Shown: positions 32,751 through 41,788, counted from the stretch's first letter. The stretch: DNA of 64,000 nucleotides from Streptomyces sp. 135 (GCF_020026305.1 NZ_CP075691.1:992001-1056000); one strand, 5' to 3'. Numbers and translations are program-made. The notes: a model not told the origin generated them from the letters alone.

Positions 32751-33992
32751 TCACTGCCCGGCGGCGGCCTTCCGGTGGTGGCAGGCCCAGGCCCGCTCGG
32801 ACACATCCGTACGGAGCAGGACGTCGGCCGCGGTGCTCGCCAGCGCGTACGCCGCCGCCAGCATGACCTCGCGCCCGCGCGCTCCGGCGGCCGCCCGGGC
32901 GAACGCAGGGGTGTGGTCCGAGCCGTCCGACCCCATGATGGCGACGAACGGATGGATCGCCGGCACCCGGGTGCTGACGTTGCCGATGTCCGAGGACCCC
33001 AGGTAGACCCCCGCCTCGGGCTCCGAAAGCCGGATGCCCGCCTTCTCCAGGTGCCGCGCGAACAGCCCCGAGAGCACGTCGTTGTCGCGGAAGTGCTCGT
33101 ACCGCGCGGCCACTTCGGCGATCTCCGCCTTCGTCCCCGTGGCCAGCGCGACGCCCCGGGCGCACGAACTCAGCTCCTCCACCAGGTCCGCCAGCGCGGA
33201 AGCGGTCGCGCCGCGCAGCCCGAACAGCCCTTCCGCGTACTCGGGGACGATGTTCGTCGCCCGGCCGCCATCCGTGACGATGCCCTGGACGTGCGATCCG
33301 GCGGGCAGCCTCCGGTCCAGGACTCCGAGCGTGTTGAACAGCTGGATCAGTGCCCCCAGCGCGTCGATGCCCTCCGTCGGGTTGCCCGTCGGGTGCGCGG
33401 CCCTGCCGTGGAAACCGACACGTACCTGCGCGCTCGCCGTCAGGGGCGCCCACGACCAGTCGTACACACCCGGGTGGAACATCAGCGCCGCGTCCACCCC
33501 GTCGAACAGGCCCGCCGCGACCTCCGCGACCTTGCCGCCGCCGCGCTCCTCCGCCGGCGTCCCGACGGCCAGCAGGGACCCGCCGGTGTCGCCGAGCGCG
33601 GCCCGCGCGGCGAGGGCCGCTCCGAGGCCGGCCGCCGCGATCAGGTTGTGCCCGCAGGCGTGCCCCAGCTCCGGCAGCGCGTCGTACTCCATCAGCAGGG
33701 CGACGCGCGGGCCCTTTCCGGGCGCGGCCGCCGTGTCCGTGCGGGCGACGAAGGCGGTCGGCAGCCCAGCGGCGCCCCGTTCCACCAGGAACCCCTCGTG
33801 TTCCAGCTCGTCCGCGAGCAGCCGGGCGGCACGGTGTTCCTCGTAGGCGGTCTCCGGTTCGCGGTGCAGCGCGAGGCTCACGTCCCAGAGCCGGTCGGCG
33901 CGGGCGGCGACCTCCCGCTCGATGCGGGCGTACACGGAATCCACGTCCGTATCCCTGTCCATGTCCGTATCCCTGTCCTTGGGCTGTAACAC
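32751..33992 (-). CDS. M20 family amidohydrolase/peptidase, with TTA as second codon
   Basis: 413 residues if begun at GTG 33992, which has AGGAGG four bases upstream. Metal and catalytic motifs are present: ELGHACGHNLI, TPAEERGGGK, MFHPG and HGRAAHPTGNPTEGIDAL; the C-terminal EAGVYLGSSDIGNVS is the last metal region. This is the AbgB/HipO-like subgroup acting on N-acyl amino acids or small amides. The second codon is TTA, the rare leucine codon read by the bldA tRNA, so expression may be developmentally limited. Two 20-bp near-repeats follow the start (GACAGGGATACGGAC). Initiation at ATG 33962 would avoid the TTA but lacks a good ribosome-binding site. Confidence 0.85.
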   Translation of the reverse strand: MLQPKDRDTDMDRDTDVDSVYARIEREVAARADRLWDVSLALHREPETAYEEHRAARLLADELEHEGFLVERGAAGLPTAFVARTDTAAAPGKGPRVALLMEYDALPELGHACGHNLIAAAGLGAALAARAALGDTGGSLLAVGTPAEERGGGKVAEVAAGLFDGVDAALMFHPGVYDWSWAPLTASAQVRVGFHGRAAHPTGNPTEGIDALGALIQLFNTLGVLDRRLPAGSHVQGIVTDGGRATNIVPEYAEGLFGLRGATASALADLVEELSSCARGVALATGTKAEIAEVAARYEHFRDNDVLSGLFARHLEKAGIRLSEPEAGVYLGSSDIGNVSTRVPAIHPFVAIMGSDGSDHTPAFARAAAGARGREVMLAAAYALASTAADVLLRTDVSERAWACHHRKAAAGQ

Positions 33993-34284
33993 GTGACCTC
34001 CTCGGACCGAGCCGGCTCGGCGGCCCGGCGGCGACACGGGACGTGTTCCACGGTCTCCGGCGGCCCACACGGGGCGGACGGCTCTGCTCGGCAGGCTCGG
34101 CGACCGGCGAGCGGATCGTCGTCGACAAACGCGTGGCCCCGCGACTGCTCCGTTCACGCCCGGAGACCGCGCCCAGCGACCACCGGCCCGGCAAGGCCGA
34201 TACTGCCCATGTCGACACGCGCTGTCCCGTGAACCGGCGCCATCGCCGAACCCGAGCGATCGCCGAACCTACGCGGAGGTATCC

Positions 34285-35267
34285 ATGAAGATGTTGATCA
34301 ATGTCGCCGAGACCGTCGTCGCCGACGCGCTGCGGGGCATGGCCGCCGCGCATCCGGAGCTGACGGTCGACGTCGAGAACCGCGTGATCGTCCGCAGGGA
34401 CGCCCCGGTCGCGGGGAAGGTGACCCTCGTCTCCGGCGGCGGGTCGGGGCACGAGCCGTTGCACGGGGGGGGTTCGTGGGGCCGGGGATGCTGTCGGCCG
34501 CCTGCCCCGGCGAGGTGTTCACGTCGCCCGTGCCCGATCAGCTGGTGCGGGCCGCGGCCGCCGTGGACAGTGGTGCGGGCGTGCTGTTCGTCGTGAAGAA
34601 CTACACCGGTGACGTGCTCAACCTCGACATGGCCGCGGAGCTCGCCGAGGACGAGGGCATCCAGGTGGCGAAGGTGCTCGTCGACGACGACGTCGCGGTC
34701 ACCGACAGCCTCTGCACCGCCGGGCGCCGCGGCACCGGAGCCACGCTCTTCGTGGAGAAGCTGGCGGGCGCCGCCGACGCGGGCATGCCGCTGGAGCGGG
34801 TCGAGGCGATCGCGCGGCAGGTCAACGCCAACGCGCGCAGCTTCGGGGTCGCCCTCAGCGCGTGCAGTACGCCGGCCAAGGGCAGCCCCACCTTCGAACT
34901 TCCCGCCGGAGAGCTGGAGTTGGGCATCGGCATCCACGGGGAGCCGGGGCGGGAGCGGCGCCCCATGATGACCTCGCGCGAGCTCGCGGACTTCGCCGTC
35001 AACGCCGTACTGGAGGACCTGCGCCCGCGCAATCCCGTCCTCCTGCTCGTCAACGGCATGGGGGCCACGCCCCTGCTTGAGCTCTACGGCTTCAACGCCG
35101 AGGTGCAGCGGGTGCTCGTGGAGCGCGGCGTGCCGGTCGCGCGCACCCTCGTCGGCAGTTACGTGACCTCGCTGGACATGGCCGGGGCGTCCGTGACGCT
35201 CTGCCAGGTCGACGAGGAACTGCTGCGGCTGTGGGACGCGCCGGTCCGCACGGCCGCGCTGCGCTGA
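34285..35267 (+). pseudogene. dhaK: dihydroxyacetone kinase subunit K, frameshifted at a G8 tract
   Basis: The first frame gives MKMLINVAETVV to SGGGSGHEPLHG; the second resumes FVGPGMLSAACPGEVFTS and runs to the end, including GIGIHGEPG with the His that binds dihydroxyacetone covalently. The break is at eight consecutive G residues, 34465-34472, where six (or nine) would keep frame. Apart from this the whole roughly 328-residue DhaK is present. It is either a recent inactivation, a slippage-prone tract, or an assembly error. It heads a dhaKLM set in which all three genes are interrupted. Confidence 0.85.
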
Positions 35268-35281
35268 GGGCCTGAGTACCC

Positions 35282-35909
35282 GTGCTCGACGCCGACTTCT
35301 TCCGCCGCCGGCTGATGAACGCCGCCGATGCCGTCGACCGTGAGGCGGTCCGGCTCACGGAGCTGGACTCGCCCATCGGCGACGCCGACCACGGCAGCAA
35401 TCTGCGGCGCGGGTTCACCGCCGCCGCGGCCGCCCTGGGAATAGGAGGCGCCCACCACGCCGGGGGCCGTACTCCTGCTGGCCGGGCGGCAGTTGATCTC
35501 CACCGTGGGCGGCGCGTCGGGCCCCCTCTACGGCACGCTGCTGCGCCGCACCGGCAAGGCGCTCGGCGACGCCCCCGAGGTCGACGCGGCGCGGTTCGCC
35601 GAAGCGCTGCGTACCGGCGTCGAGGCGGTGGCCGCGCTCGGCGGCGCGGCGCCCGGCGACAAGACGATGCTGGACGCGCTCGTGCCCGCGGTGGAGGCGC
35701 TCGGCACGTCGTTCGCGGCGGCACGGGACGCCGCGCTGGAGGGCGCGCTCGCGACGACGCCGTTGCGGGCGCGCAAGGGCAGGGCCAGCTGTCTGGGCGA
35801 GCGCGGCGTCGGGCACCAGGACCCGGGCGCGACCTCCTCGGCGCTGCTCTTCGAGGCGCTCGCAGGGACCGCGGAGGGCACAGAGCGGCGGGAGGCCGAC
35901 CATGGCTGA
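35282..35909 (+). pseudogene. dhaL: dihydroxyacetone kinase subunit L, frameshifted
   Basis: GTG start at 35282. The first frame carries the ADP/Mg motif LDSPIGDADHGSNLRRGF, then loses register near 35445-35455. The second frame continues AVLLLAGRQLISTVGGASG, GAAPGDKTMLDALVPAVEAL and GVGHQDPGATSS to the stop. The shift equals one extra base. All recognisable DhaL motifs are present across the two frames. DhaL supplies the nucleotide-binding half of the PTS-dependent kinase. Confidence 0.85.
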
Positions 35910-36310
35910 CGACCGGCTGGTGGGCGTCGTCCTCGTGTCGCACAGCGGTCCCGTCGCCGAGGCGGTCGCCGCCCTCGCCACGGCGCTCGCCGGTGGCGGC
36001 GACACCGCCCCCGTGGCCGCCGCGGGCGGGACGCAGGACGGGGGCCTCGGTACGAGCGCGGAGAATCTCGGCGGCCGCCGCCCGCGTCGACCAGGGCGCG
36101 GGCGTCGCGGTGCTCGCGGACCTCGGCAGCGCCGTCCTCACGGTGAAGGCCCTGCTCGCGGAGGGCGACGAACTCCCCGACGGGACACGCCTGGTGGACG
36201 CGCCGTTCGTGGAGGGGGCGGTGGCGGCCGTGGTCACCGCGTCGGCCGGAGCCGACCTCGCGACGGTGGAGGCGGTGGCCATGGAGGCGTACACCTATCG
36301 GAAGGTGTGA
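35902..36310 (+). pseudogene. dhaM: dihydroxyacetone kinase phosphoryl donor DhaM, frameshifted
   Basis: The ATG at 35902 overlaps the dhaL end. GVVLVSHSGPVAEAVAALA holds the EIIA-type active His. Register is lost near 36061-36068 (GAGAATCTCG); the next frame gives ISAAAARVDQGAGVAVLADL, DGTRLVDAPFVEGAV and the normal YTYRKV ending. One extra base explains the break. Total length matches the short actinobacterial single-domain DhaM. Confidence 0.84.
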
Positions 36311-36389
36311 CGCCTTCCCTCTTGATGTGACCCCGTCACCTGTGCGTCAAATAGGTCCGGACCAATGCCGTCGAGTGGAAGGCAGCACC

Positions 36390-37400
36390 GTGCGACGGAC
36401 CCCCCAGCCGACCCTTCCGGCCCCTTTTACCCCTCGTGCCCGTCTTGCCCTTGTGGCCCTCGCCGCCGCGGTGGCGCTGAGCGGCTGTGCGTGGGGCGGC
36501 CAGGGTGAACGGCAGGACACGCGGCCGCCCGCGGCACCCCGAGGCCTCACCGTCCAGGCGGGCAGCGCCACCACCGCCCACGTCATGTGGAACCAGGCCA
36601 CCGACGACACCGAGGTCACCGGCTACGCGGTGTACCGCGACGCCAAGAAGGTCAAGGACGTGCCGGGCAGGCGGCACATGGTGGACATCACCGGCCTGAA
36701 GCCGTCCACCACCTACGCCTTCACCGTGCGCGCCCGCGACGCCGAGGGGAACCTCAGCGAGGACAGCAGGAGACTGACCGTCACGACGCCCGCCGCGGCC
36801 GCCGCCGACCACAAGCCCCCGACCCGGCCCGCACGGCTGCGGGGCAAGGCCGAGGGAAGCCGGTCGGTGACGCTGTCCTGGGGGAAGTCGACGGACGACC
36901 GAGCCGTGGCCTCGTACGAGATCTATCAGGGCACCTCGAAGATCCACAGCGTGGGCGGCGGGCAGACCGCGACGCTGGTCACCGGGTTGCGGCCGGGCAC
37001 CGGCTACACGTTCACTGTCAAGGCGCGCGACGCCGCCGACAACTTCTCGCCCGCGAGCCCGGCGGTCCGTCTCACCACCGCCGCGGGCAAGGACTCCGGG
37101 CGCGGCACGGCGCCCACCGCCTTCCGCGCCGCCACGCACCGGGCGGACGGCGCGTACTACATCGACCTGTCCTGGACGCCGCCGCGGACGGGCGGCGCGG
37201 TGACGGAATATCAGATCCAGTTGGACGGCCGCACCGCCACCTCGCTGGTCTTCGGCGGTACCGCGCCGAAGACCAAGGCCAGGCACAGCTTCTACATCGG
37301 CAGGAAGGCGGGGGAACGGCACCAGGTGCGGATCCGCCCCAAGCTGCCGGACGGGACGTGGGGCGCCTACTCCCCCACCCGGGCGGTGACCACGGGCTGA
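36390..37400 (+). CDS. lipoprotein with fibronectin type III domains
   Basis: 336 residues from a GTG at 36390 (GGAAGG upstream). The lipoprotein signal ends VALSGCAW. Two clear FN3 domains follow: PPAAPRGLTVQAGSATTAHVMW ... YAVYRDAKKVKDV ... LKPSTTYAFTVRARDAEGN, and RPARLRGKAEGSRSVTLSW ... YEIYQGTSKIHSV ... GLRPGTGYTFTVKARDAADN. A third, more divergent domain ends at the C-terminus. Likely a cell-surface carbohydrate- or polymer-associated protein; no enzyme domain is attached. Confidence 0.85.
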   Translation: MRRTPQPTLPAPFTPRARLALVALAAAVALSGCAWGGQGERQDTRPPAAPRGLTVQAGSATTAHVMWNQATDDTEVTGYAVYRDAKKVKDVPGRRHMVDITGLKPSTTYAFTVRARDAEGNLSEDSRRLTVTTPAAAAADHKPPTRPARLRGKAEGSRSVTLSWGKSTDDRAVASYEIYQGTSKIHSVGGGQTATLVTGLRPGTGYTFTVKARDAADNFSPASPAVRLTTAAGKDSGRGTAPTAFRAATHRADGAYYIDLSWTPPRTGGAVTEYQIQLDGRTATSLVFGGTAPKTKARHSFYIGRKAGERHQVRIRPKLPDGTWGAYSPTRAVTTG

Positions 37401-37407
37401 CGCGACC

Positions 37408-37980
37408 TCAGCCCCGCTGCGCCGCGGCGGCCGCCCGTTCGGTGAGCAGGGCCGCCGCGCGCCGGCACCAGTCGCGGGACTCACGCTCGAAGGCGAGACC
37501 GCGCAGGCAGGTGAGGTAGGGGCCGACGCGCTCGCCGGTGCGCAGGAAAGCATCCTCGTCCGCGCCGCCACGCAGCTTCACCAGCAGCTTTTCGAGGATC
37601 TCGATCTTCGCGTCGGCCACCTCGGCGCGCTCGGTGAGCTGGCCGATCACCGGCGTGGCGTCGACGCCGTCCACGGCCTGCACCTTGACCAGCAGGTCGT
37701 CGCGGATGAAGGACGGCTTGGCGGCGCGCGCGGCGAACCGCTCCATCTCGGCCAGGCCTTCGCCGGTGACGCGGAACATCCGCTTGTTCGGGCGCCCTTC
37801 CTGGACGACCTCCCGGCCGGTGATCAGGCCTTCCGCCTCCAGCTTGGCGAGTTCGGCGTAGAGCTGCTGGGGCAGCGCGTGCCAGAAGTTGGCCACGCCG
37901 ATGTCGAAGCCCTTGGCCAGCTGATAGCCGCTGTACTCACCGTCCAGCAGTGCCGCGAGCACCGCGTGCCGCAGAGCCAT
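37408..37980 (-). CDS. PadR-family regulator
   Basis: 190 residues from ATG 37980. The winged-helix part MALRHAVLAALLDGEYSGYQLAKGFDIGVANFWHALPQQLYAELAKLEAEGLI is typical of PadR, with a long C-terminal dimerisation helix bundle. Divergent from a SnoaL-like gene; the gap holds an 18-bp dyad centred 50 bp from its start. It probably represses itself and the neighbour in response to a small molecule. Confidence 0.9.
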   Translation of the reverse strand: MALRHAVLAALLDGEYSGYQLAKGFDIGVANFWHALPQQLYAELAKLEAEGLITGREVVQEGRPNKRMFRVTGEGLAEMERFAARAAKPSFIRDDLLVKVQAVDGVDATPVIGQLTERAEVADAKIEILEKLLVKLRGGADEDAFLRTGERVGPYLTCLRGLAFERESRDWCRRAAALLTERAAAAAQRG

Positions 37981-38021
37981 GACCCGATCCCCTTCCCTTT
38001 CACCACTCCATCCCCCCATCA

Positions 38022-38039
38022 TAGTCACGAATATGACTA
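38022..38039. promoter_or_regulatory. PadR operator-like dyad
   Basis: TAGTCA-cgaata-TGACTA, perfect 6-bp arms. A second imperfect copy (TGACTA..AGTCG) lies at 38050-38063. Both are between the divergent padR and SnoaL-like genes. Confidence 0.7.
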
Positions 38040-38103
38040 CTCAGATTGATGACTATGAAGTCGTCGGCATCCCCTGCCGGTGCGCGCCTCAGGGAGGACC
38101 CTC

Positions 38104-38532
38104 ATGCACCCCACCGCCGAACGATTCCGCTCCGTCGTCGAGAAGCGTGACCTCGCCGCCCTGACGGATCTGTTCACTCCGGACATCCGCTTCTACAGCC
38201 CCGTGAAGTTCAGCCCCTTCGAGGGCCGGCCGATGGTGCTCGGGCTCTTCGGCGTCCTGCTGCGTACGTTCGAGGACTTCCGGTACGTCGGGTCGTACGC
38301 CGGGCAGGCGCTGACCAGCACCGACGGCGGCGAGGCCGAGTCGGCCGTCCTCCTCTTCCGGACGACCGTGCACGGCAAGGAGATCCACGGCATCGACCTG
38401 CTGCACTTCGACGAGGAGGGCCGGATCAAGGAGTTCACCGTGATGGTGCGGCCGCAGTCCGCGGTCCAGGCCCTCGGGCAGGCCGTGTACGAGGGGCTGG
38501 TCGCCGACGGGCTCGTCCCGGCCCCGCGGTGA
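38104..38532 (+). CDS. SnoaL/NTF2-like small protein
   Basis: 142 residues from ATG 38104, after GGGAGGACC. The NTF2-like pattern is TAERFRSVVEKRDLAALTDLFTPDIRFYSPV ... FEGRPMVLGLFGVLLRTFEDFRYVGS ... LLHFDEEGRIKEFTVMVRP. Such proteins are polyketide cyclases, isomerases or ligand-binding proteins. It is the probable target of the divergent PadR. Substrate unknown. Confidence 0.8.
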   Translation: MHPTAERFRSVVEKRDLAALTDLFTPDIRFYSPVKFSPFEGRPMVLGLFGVLLRTFEDFRYVGSYAGQALTSTDGGEAESAVLLFRTTVHGKEIHGIDLLHFDEEGRIKEFTVMVRPQSAVQALGQAVYEGLVADGLVPAPR

Positions 38533-38720
38533 GGCGCCCCTGGAAGGGTGACGGGAGGTCAGCTCTGCGCCGGACGAAGGATTCCGTCACCTGCCCGGAG
38601 GCAGTCCGCATGCGGTACGCGCCCGCGGCACGTTGGCTCTTCGTCAGGTAGCACGGGCGTTCCCCGACTCGCGGCGGCGCATGGGTTGTACCGCCTCCCG
38701 TGCCACCGGAGGGCAGACTC

Positions 38721-39227
38721 ATGCGTAGCACTCAGATATATGTCCGTGCCGGCCTGACCGTTTCCGCCGCCGTGCTTCCGCTGGCGCTGGCCGCGCCTGC
38801 GGCGTTCGCGGGCGGCGGGATCTCCGTGACCGCCACCGGCTCCACCGTGCAGGTCACCACCGCCGCGTGCGCGGGCGGCGGCACGGCCTCGCTGATGGAC
38901 GCCGCGAACGCGAGCTTCGCCGGCGGTCGGCAGGTGCAGCTGACGAACGGCAGCGGCACCTGGCGGAATGTCAGTGCCGGCACCTATACGGTTCTGGTCG
39001 CTTGTCAGGACGGCTCGCAGGCCGGACCTCAGACCGTCACCGTCGGCAGCATGCCGACGGCGTCCTCCACGGCCGCGCCCGCGCGCGGTGTGCGTGGCGG
39101 GCTCGGGGGCGGTTCCGAGGACCGGGGCGCGCTCACGCTCATGACCGGCGGGGTCCTCGTGGCCACGGCGGCCGCGGGCGGCGGCGTCTGGTACCTGCGG
39201 CGCCGCGCCGCGGGCAGCCGGTTCTGA
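38721..39227 (+). CDS. secreted or membrane-tethered small protein
   Basis: 168 residues from ATG 38721, after GGAGGG. Signal peptide ending AAPAAFAGG, a short beta-rich domain with two cysteines (TTAACAGGG, VLVACQDG), an Ala/Gly-rich linker, and a C-terminal helix (LTLMTGGVLVATAAAGGGVWYL) with a basic end. There is no LPXTG, so it is probably held by the C-terminal helix. Function not recognised. A strong hairpin follows. Confidence 0.75.
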   Translation: MRSTQIYVRAGLTVSAAVLPLALAAPAAFAGGGISVTATGSTVQVTTAACAGGGTASLMDAANASFAGGRQVQLTNGSGTWRNVSAGTYTVLVACQDGSQAGPQTVTVGSMPTASSTAAPARGVRGGLGGGSEDRGALTLMTGGVLVATAAAGGGVWYLRRRAAGSRF

Positions 39228-39259
39228 CTCCCGGCACCGCTCGGCCACGGCGACACCAT

Positions 39260-39302
39260 CGGCTGCCGCTCCCCCGCCCACGTGGCGGGTGGGCGGCAGC
39301 CG
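39260..39302. terminator. large hairpin after the secreted protein gene
   Basis: CGGCTGCCGC and GCGGCAGCCG pair, with inner CCGCCCAC and GTGGGCGG pairing, 33 bp after the stop. Confidence 0.75.
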
Positions 39303-39363
39303 CCGTGTGCGGCTCCGGCACGGGGGGCGCCCTGCGGAGCCGGGGTTGGCTGTGTGTTGCCGG

Positions 39364-39870
39364 CGGCGCGCTTGCCGACGCGGGGCTCTGCGCTCTCGGC
39401 GGCGCTCTTGCCTGCCGCCGGTCCCTGTGCGCTCCAGGAGGCGCTCTTGCCGACTTCGGGCTCTGTGCTCTGCGCTCTCGGCGACACCCTCGCCCGGCCG
39501 GTCCTGCGCGCGCTCGGCGGCACCCTTGCTGACTCGGGGCTCTGCGCTTCGGCGGCACACTCGCCTGCCCCCCCAGTCCCTGGGCGCTCCCGGCGGCACC
39601 CTTGCCTGCCACGGTCCCCGCCCGCTCCCGGCGACACCCACGCCCACTCCCGTCGCTGGGCGCTCCGGCGACAGCCTTGCCCGCCACAGACCCTGCCCGC
39701 GCGCGTACCCGGCCCGGCCCTGCGCTCCCGGCAGCACCCTTGCCCCCCCCGCCGCTGGACGCTCCGGCGACACCCTCACCCGCCACAGGCCCCGCCCGCA
39801 CCAGCGACACCCACGCCCACCCCCGGCACCCGCCCACCCCCGACGGCCCCCTTGCCCGCCCCCCGGAACC
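39364..39870. repeat. degenerate 35-40 bp minisatellite, about 12 units
   Basis: Units have the core CGGCGGCACCCTTGCC (variants CGGCGACACCCTCGCC, GGAGGCGCTCTTGCC) followed by a variable CTCTGCGCTC-like stretch. Unit starts fall near 39397, 39437, 39480, 39515, 39551, 39590, 39628, 39665, 39729 and 39765. The pattern becomes C-rich toward 39850. Minus-strand translation gives Ser/Ala/Glu-rich repeats, which I judge to be a by-product. No gene is evident in 39228-39908. Confidence 0.75.
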
Positions 39871-39908
39871 GCCTTACCGTCCTCCCAGCCGACAGGGAGG
39901 CCGCTTTC

Positions 39909-40670
39909 ATGTCACGACCGCTCAGCGTTCAGCTCTACTCCGTGCGCGAGCAGCTCGCCGCCGACCGGGACGGGACCCTGCGCCGCCTCGCGGACCTCGG
40001 ATACGGCGCGGTGGAACCGTACGACGTACTCGCCGACCCCAAAGGGCTGCGGGAGAGCCTCGACGAGCTCGGGCTGACCGTGTCCGGCGCGCATGCCGTC
40101 CAGCTGTTCGGCCCGGAGCCCGGGCCCGTCCTCGACGCGGTGGCCGCGCTCGGCACCGACCTCGCGATCGTGCCCGCGGGCATCCCGCCCGAGGACTTCA
40201 CCACGCACGACGGTCTCGCCCGCGCCGCCGACCGCCTCAACGGCCTTGCCGACGCGGCGGCTCAGCGCGATCTGTGCGTCGGCTACCACAACCACTGGTG
40301 GGAGATCGAGCCCCGCTTCGAGGACCGCGCCGGCCGGCACGCCGTCGAGGTGCTGGCCGAGCTGCTGGACCCCGCCATATTCCTGGAGGTCGACACCTAC
40401 TGGGCGGCGGTCGGCGGCGCCGACGTGCCGGCGCTCCTGCGTCGCCTCGGCGGCCGCGTGCGGGCCCTGCACCTCAAGGACGGGCCCGGCACCAAGGACG
40501 ACCCGAACGTGGCGGTCGGCGGGGGCACCATGCCGGTGCCCGAGATCCTCGCCGCGGCCCCAGACGCCTGGCGCGTCGTCGAGTTCGACTCCTGCGCGGG
40601 TGACGCCGACGCCCTCTTCGACGAGCTCGGGGCGAGCCGCTCATACATGACTTCCCTGGAGGCGGCGTGA
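39909..40670 (+). CDS. sugar phosphate isomerase/epimerase (xylose isomerase-like TIM barrel)
   Basis: 253 residues from ATG 39909. MSRPLSVQLYSVREQLAADR is the usual opening of this family; YHNHWWEIEP, IFLEVDTYWAAVGG and RALHLKDGPG supply the metal-binding and substrate residues, and VVEFDSCAGD the last Glu. Related enzymes act in inositol and 3-keto-sugar catabolism. It overlaps the following Gfo/Idh/MocA dehydrogenase by GTGA, and the two probably act in series on one sugar. Confidence 0.86.
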   Translation: MSRPLSVQLYSVREQLAADRDGTLRRLADLGYGAVEPYDVLADPKGLRESLDELGLTVSGAHAVQLFGPEPGPVLDAVAALGTDLAIVPAGIPPEDFTTHDGLARAADRLNGLADAAAQRDLCVGYHNHWWEIEPRFEDRAGRHAVEVLAELLDPAIFLEVDTYWAAVGGADVPALLRRLGGRVRALHLKDGPGTKDDPNVAVGGGTMPVPEILAAAPDAWRVVEFDSCAGDADALFDELGASRSYMTSLEAA

Positions 40671-41788
40671 GTTCGGGCGTCACGGGCGGCACGGGGCCCG
40701 TCGGAGTCGCCGTGGTCGGCGCGGGCGTCATCAGCGCCGAGTATCTGCGGACGCTGAGCGGTTTCCCGGACGTCCAGGTGGTGGCCGTCGCCGATCTCGA
40801 CGAGCGGCGGGCGGCCGCCGCGGCGCGCACGCACGGCGTCCCCGTCTCCGGCGGCCTCGACGCCGTGCTCGCCCTGCCCGAGGTCGAACTGGTCGTCAAT
40901 CTCACGGTGCCCGCCGCGCATGCCCAGGTGGCGACGGCCGCCCTGCGCGCCGGCAAGCACGTGTACGGCGAGAAGCCCATCACCCTCGCCCCGGCGGAGG
41001 CCGAGAAGCTCCTCGCCGAGGCCTCCGAACGCGGGCTGCTCGTGGGCAACGCGCCGGACACGTTCCTCGGCGCGGGCCTCCAGTCGGCGCTGCGGGCGGT
41101 GACCGCCGGGGACATAGGCGTGCCCGTGGCGGCCACGACGGTGACGCAGGGCCTGGGGCCCGAGGCGTGGCACCCCGATCCGGCGTTCTTCTACCAGCCG
41201 GGTGCGGGCCCGCTCTTCGACCTCGGCCCCTACTATCTGACCTCGCTCGTCGCCCTGTTCGGCAGCGTGTCCCAGGTGGCGGCGACCGCCGCGCGCGCCC
41301 GCGTGGAGCGGACCGTCGCGTCGGGTCCGAAGGCGGGGCAGGTGTTCCCGGTGGACGTGCCCACGCATGTGTCGGCGCTCATCGAGTTCGCCTCGGGCGT
41401 ACGCGCCGACTCGACGTTCAGCTTCGACTCGGCGCTGCCGCGCATCCGCTTCGAGGTCACCGGGACCGAGGGCACCCTCGCGGTGCCCGACCCGAACACC
41501 TTCGGCGGCCCGCTGAAGGTGCTGCCGAGCGGCGACGACACGTGGCGCGAGCTGCTGGTGCGGGGGCGGACCGACGGGCGCGGCCTCGGCGTGGTCGACA
41601 TGGCGCGCGCCGTGCGCGGGGGCGGGGCGCACCGGGCGTCCGGCGCGCTGGCCCTGCATGTCCTCCAGACCATGACGGCGATCGCGGACTCCGCCGCCCA
41701 CTCCCGCTTCACACCACTGACCACGCAGGTGGTGCCGCCGCTGCCACTGCCCGAGGAGTGGGACCCGCGGGAGGCGACACTCGGGTGA
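40667..41788 (+). CDS. Gfo/Idh/MocA family oxidoreductase
   Basis: 373 residues with a GTG start overlapping the isomerase stop. The NAD-binding start is VAVVGAGVISAEYLRTLSGF, and GEKPITL carries the conserved Lys of the EKP motif. The C-terminal sheet domain has GPLFDLGPYYLTSLVALFG. It oxidises a hydroxyl of a sugar or cyclitol with NAD(P). Partner of the upstream isomerase; no transporter is attached. Converges on a PadR gene. Confidence 0.87.
   Translation: MSSGVTGGTGPVGVAVVGAGVISAEYLRTLSGFPDVQVVAVADLDERRAAAAARTHGVPVSGGLDAVLALPEVELVVNLTVPAAHAQVATAALRAGKHVYGEKPITLAPAEAEKLLAEASERGLLVGNAPDTFLGAGLQSALRAVTAGDIGVPVAATTVTQGLGPEAWHPDPAFFYQPGAGPLFDLGPYYLTSLVALFGSVSQVAATAARARVERTVASGPKAGQVFPVDVPTHVSALIEFASGVRADSTFSFDSALPRIRFEVTGTEGTLAVPDPNTFGGPLKVLPSGDDTWRELLVRGRTDGRGLGVVDMARAVRGGGAHRASGALALHVLQTMTAIADSAAHSRFTPLTTQVVPPLPLPEEWDPREATLG

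Noticed and set aside
39364..39870. Regular repeats considered as a CRISPR array
   Set aside because: Units are variable in length and sequence with no constant repeat/unique spacer alternation, and there are no cas genes.
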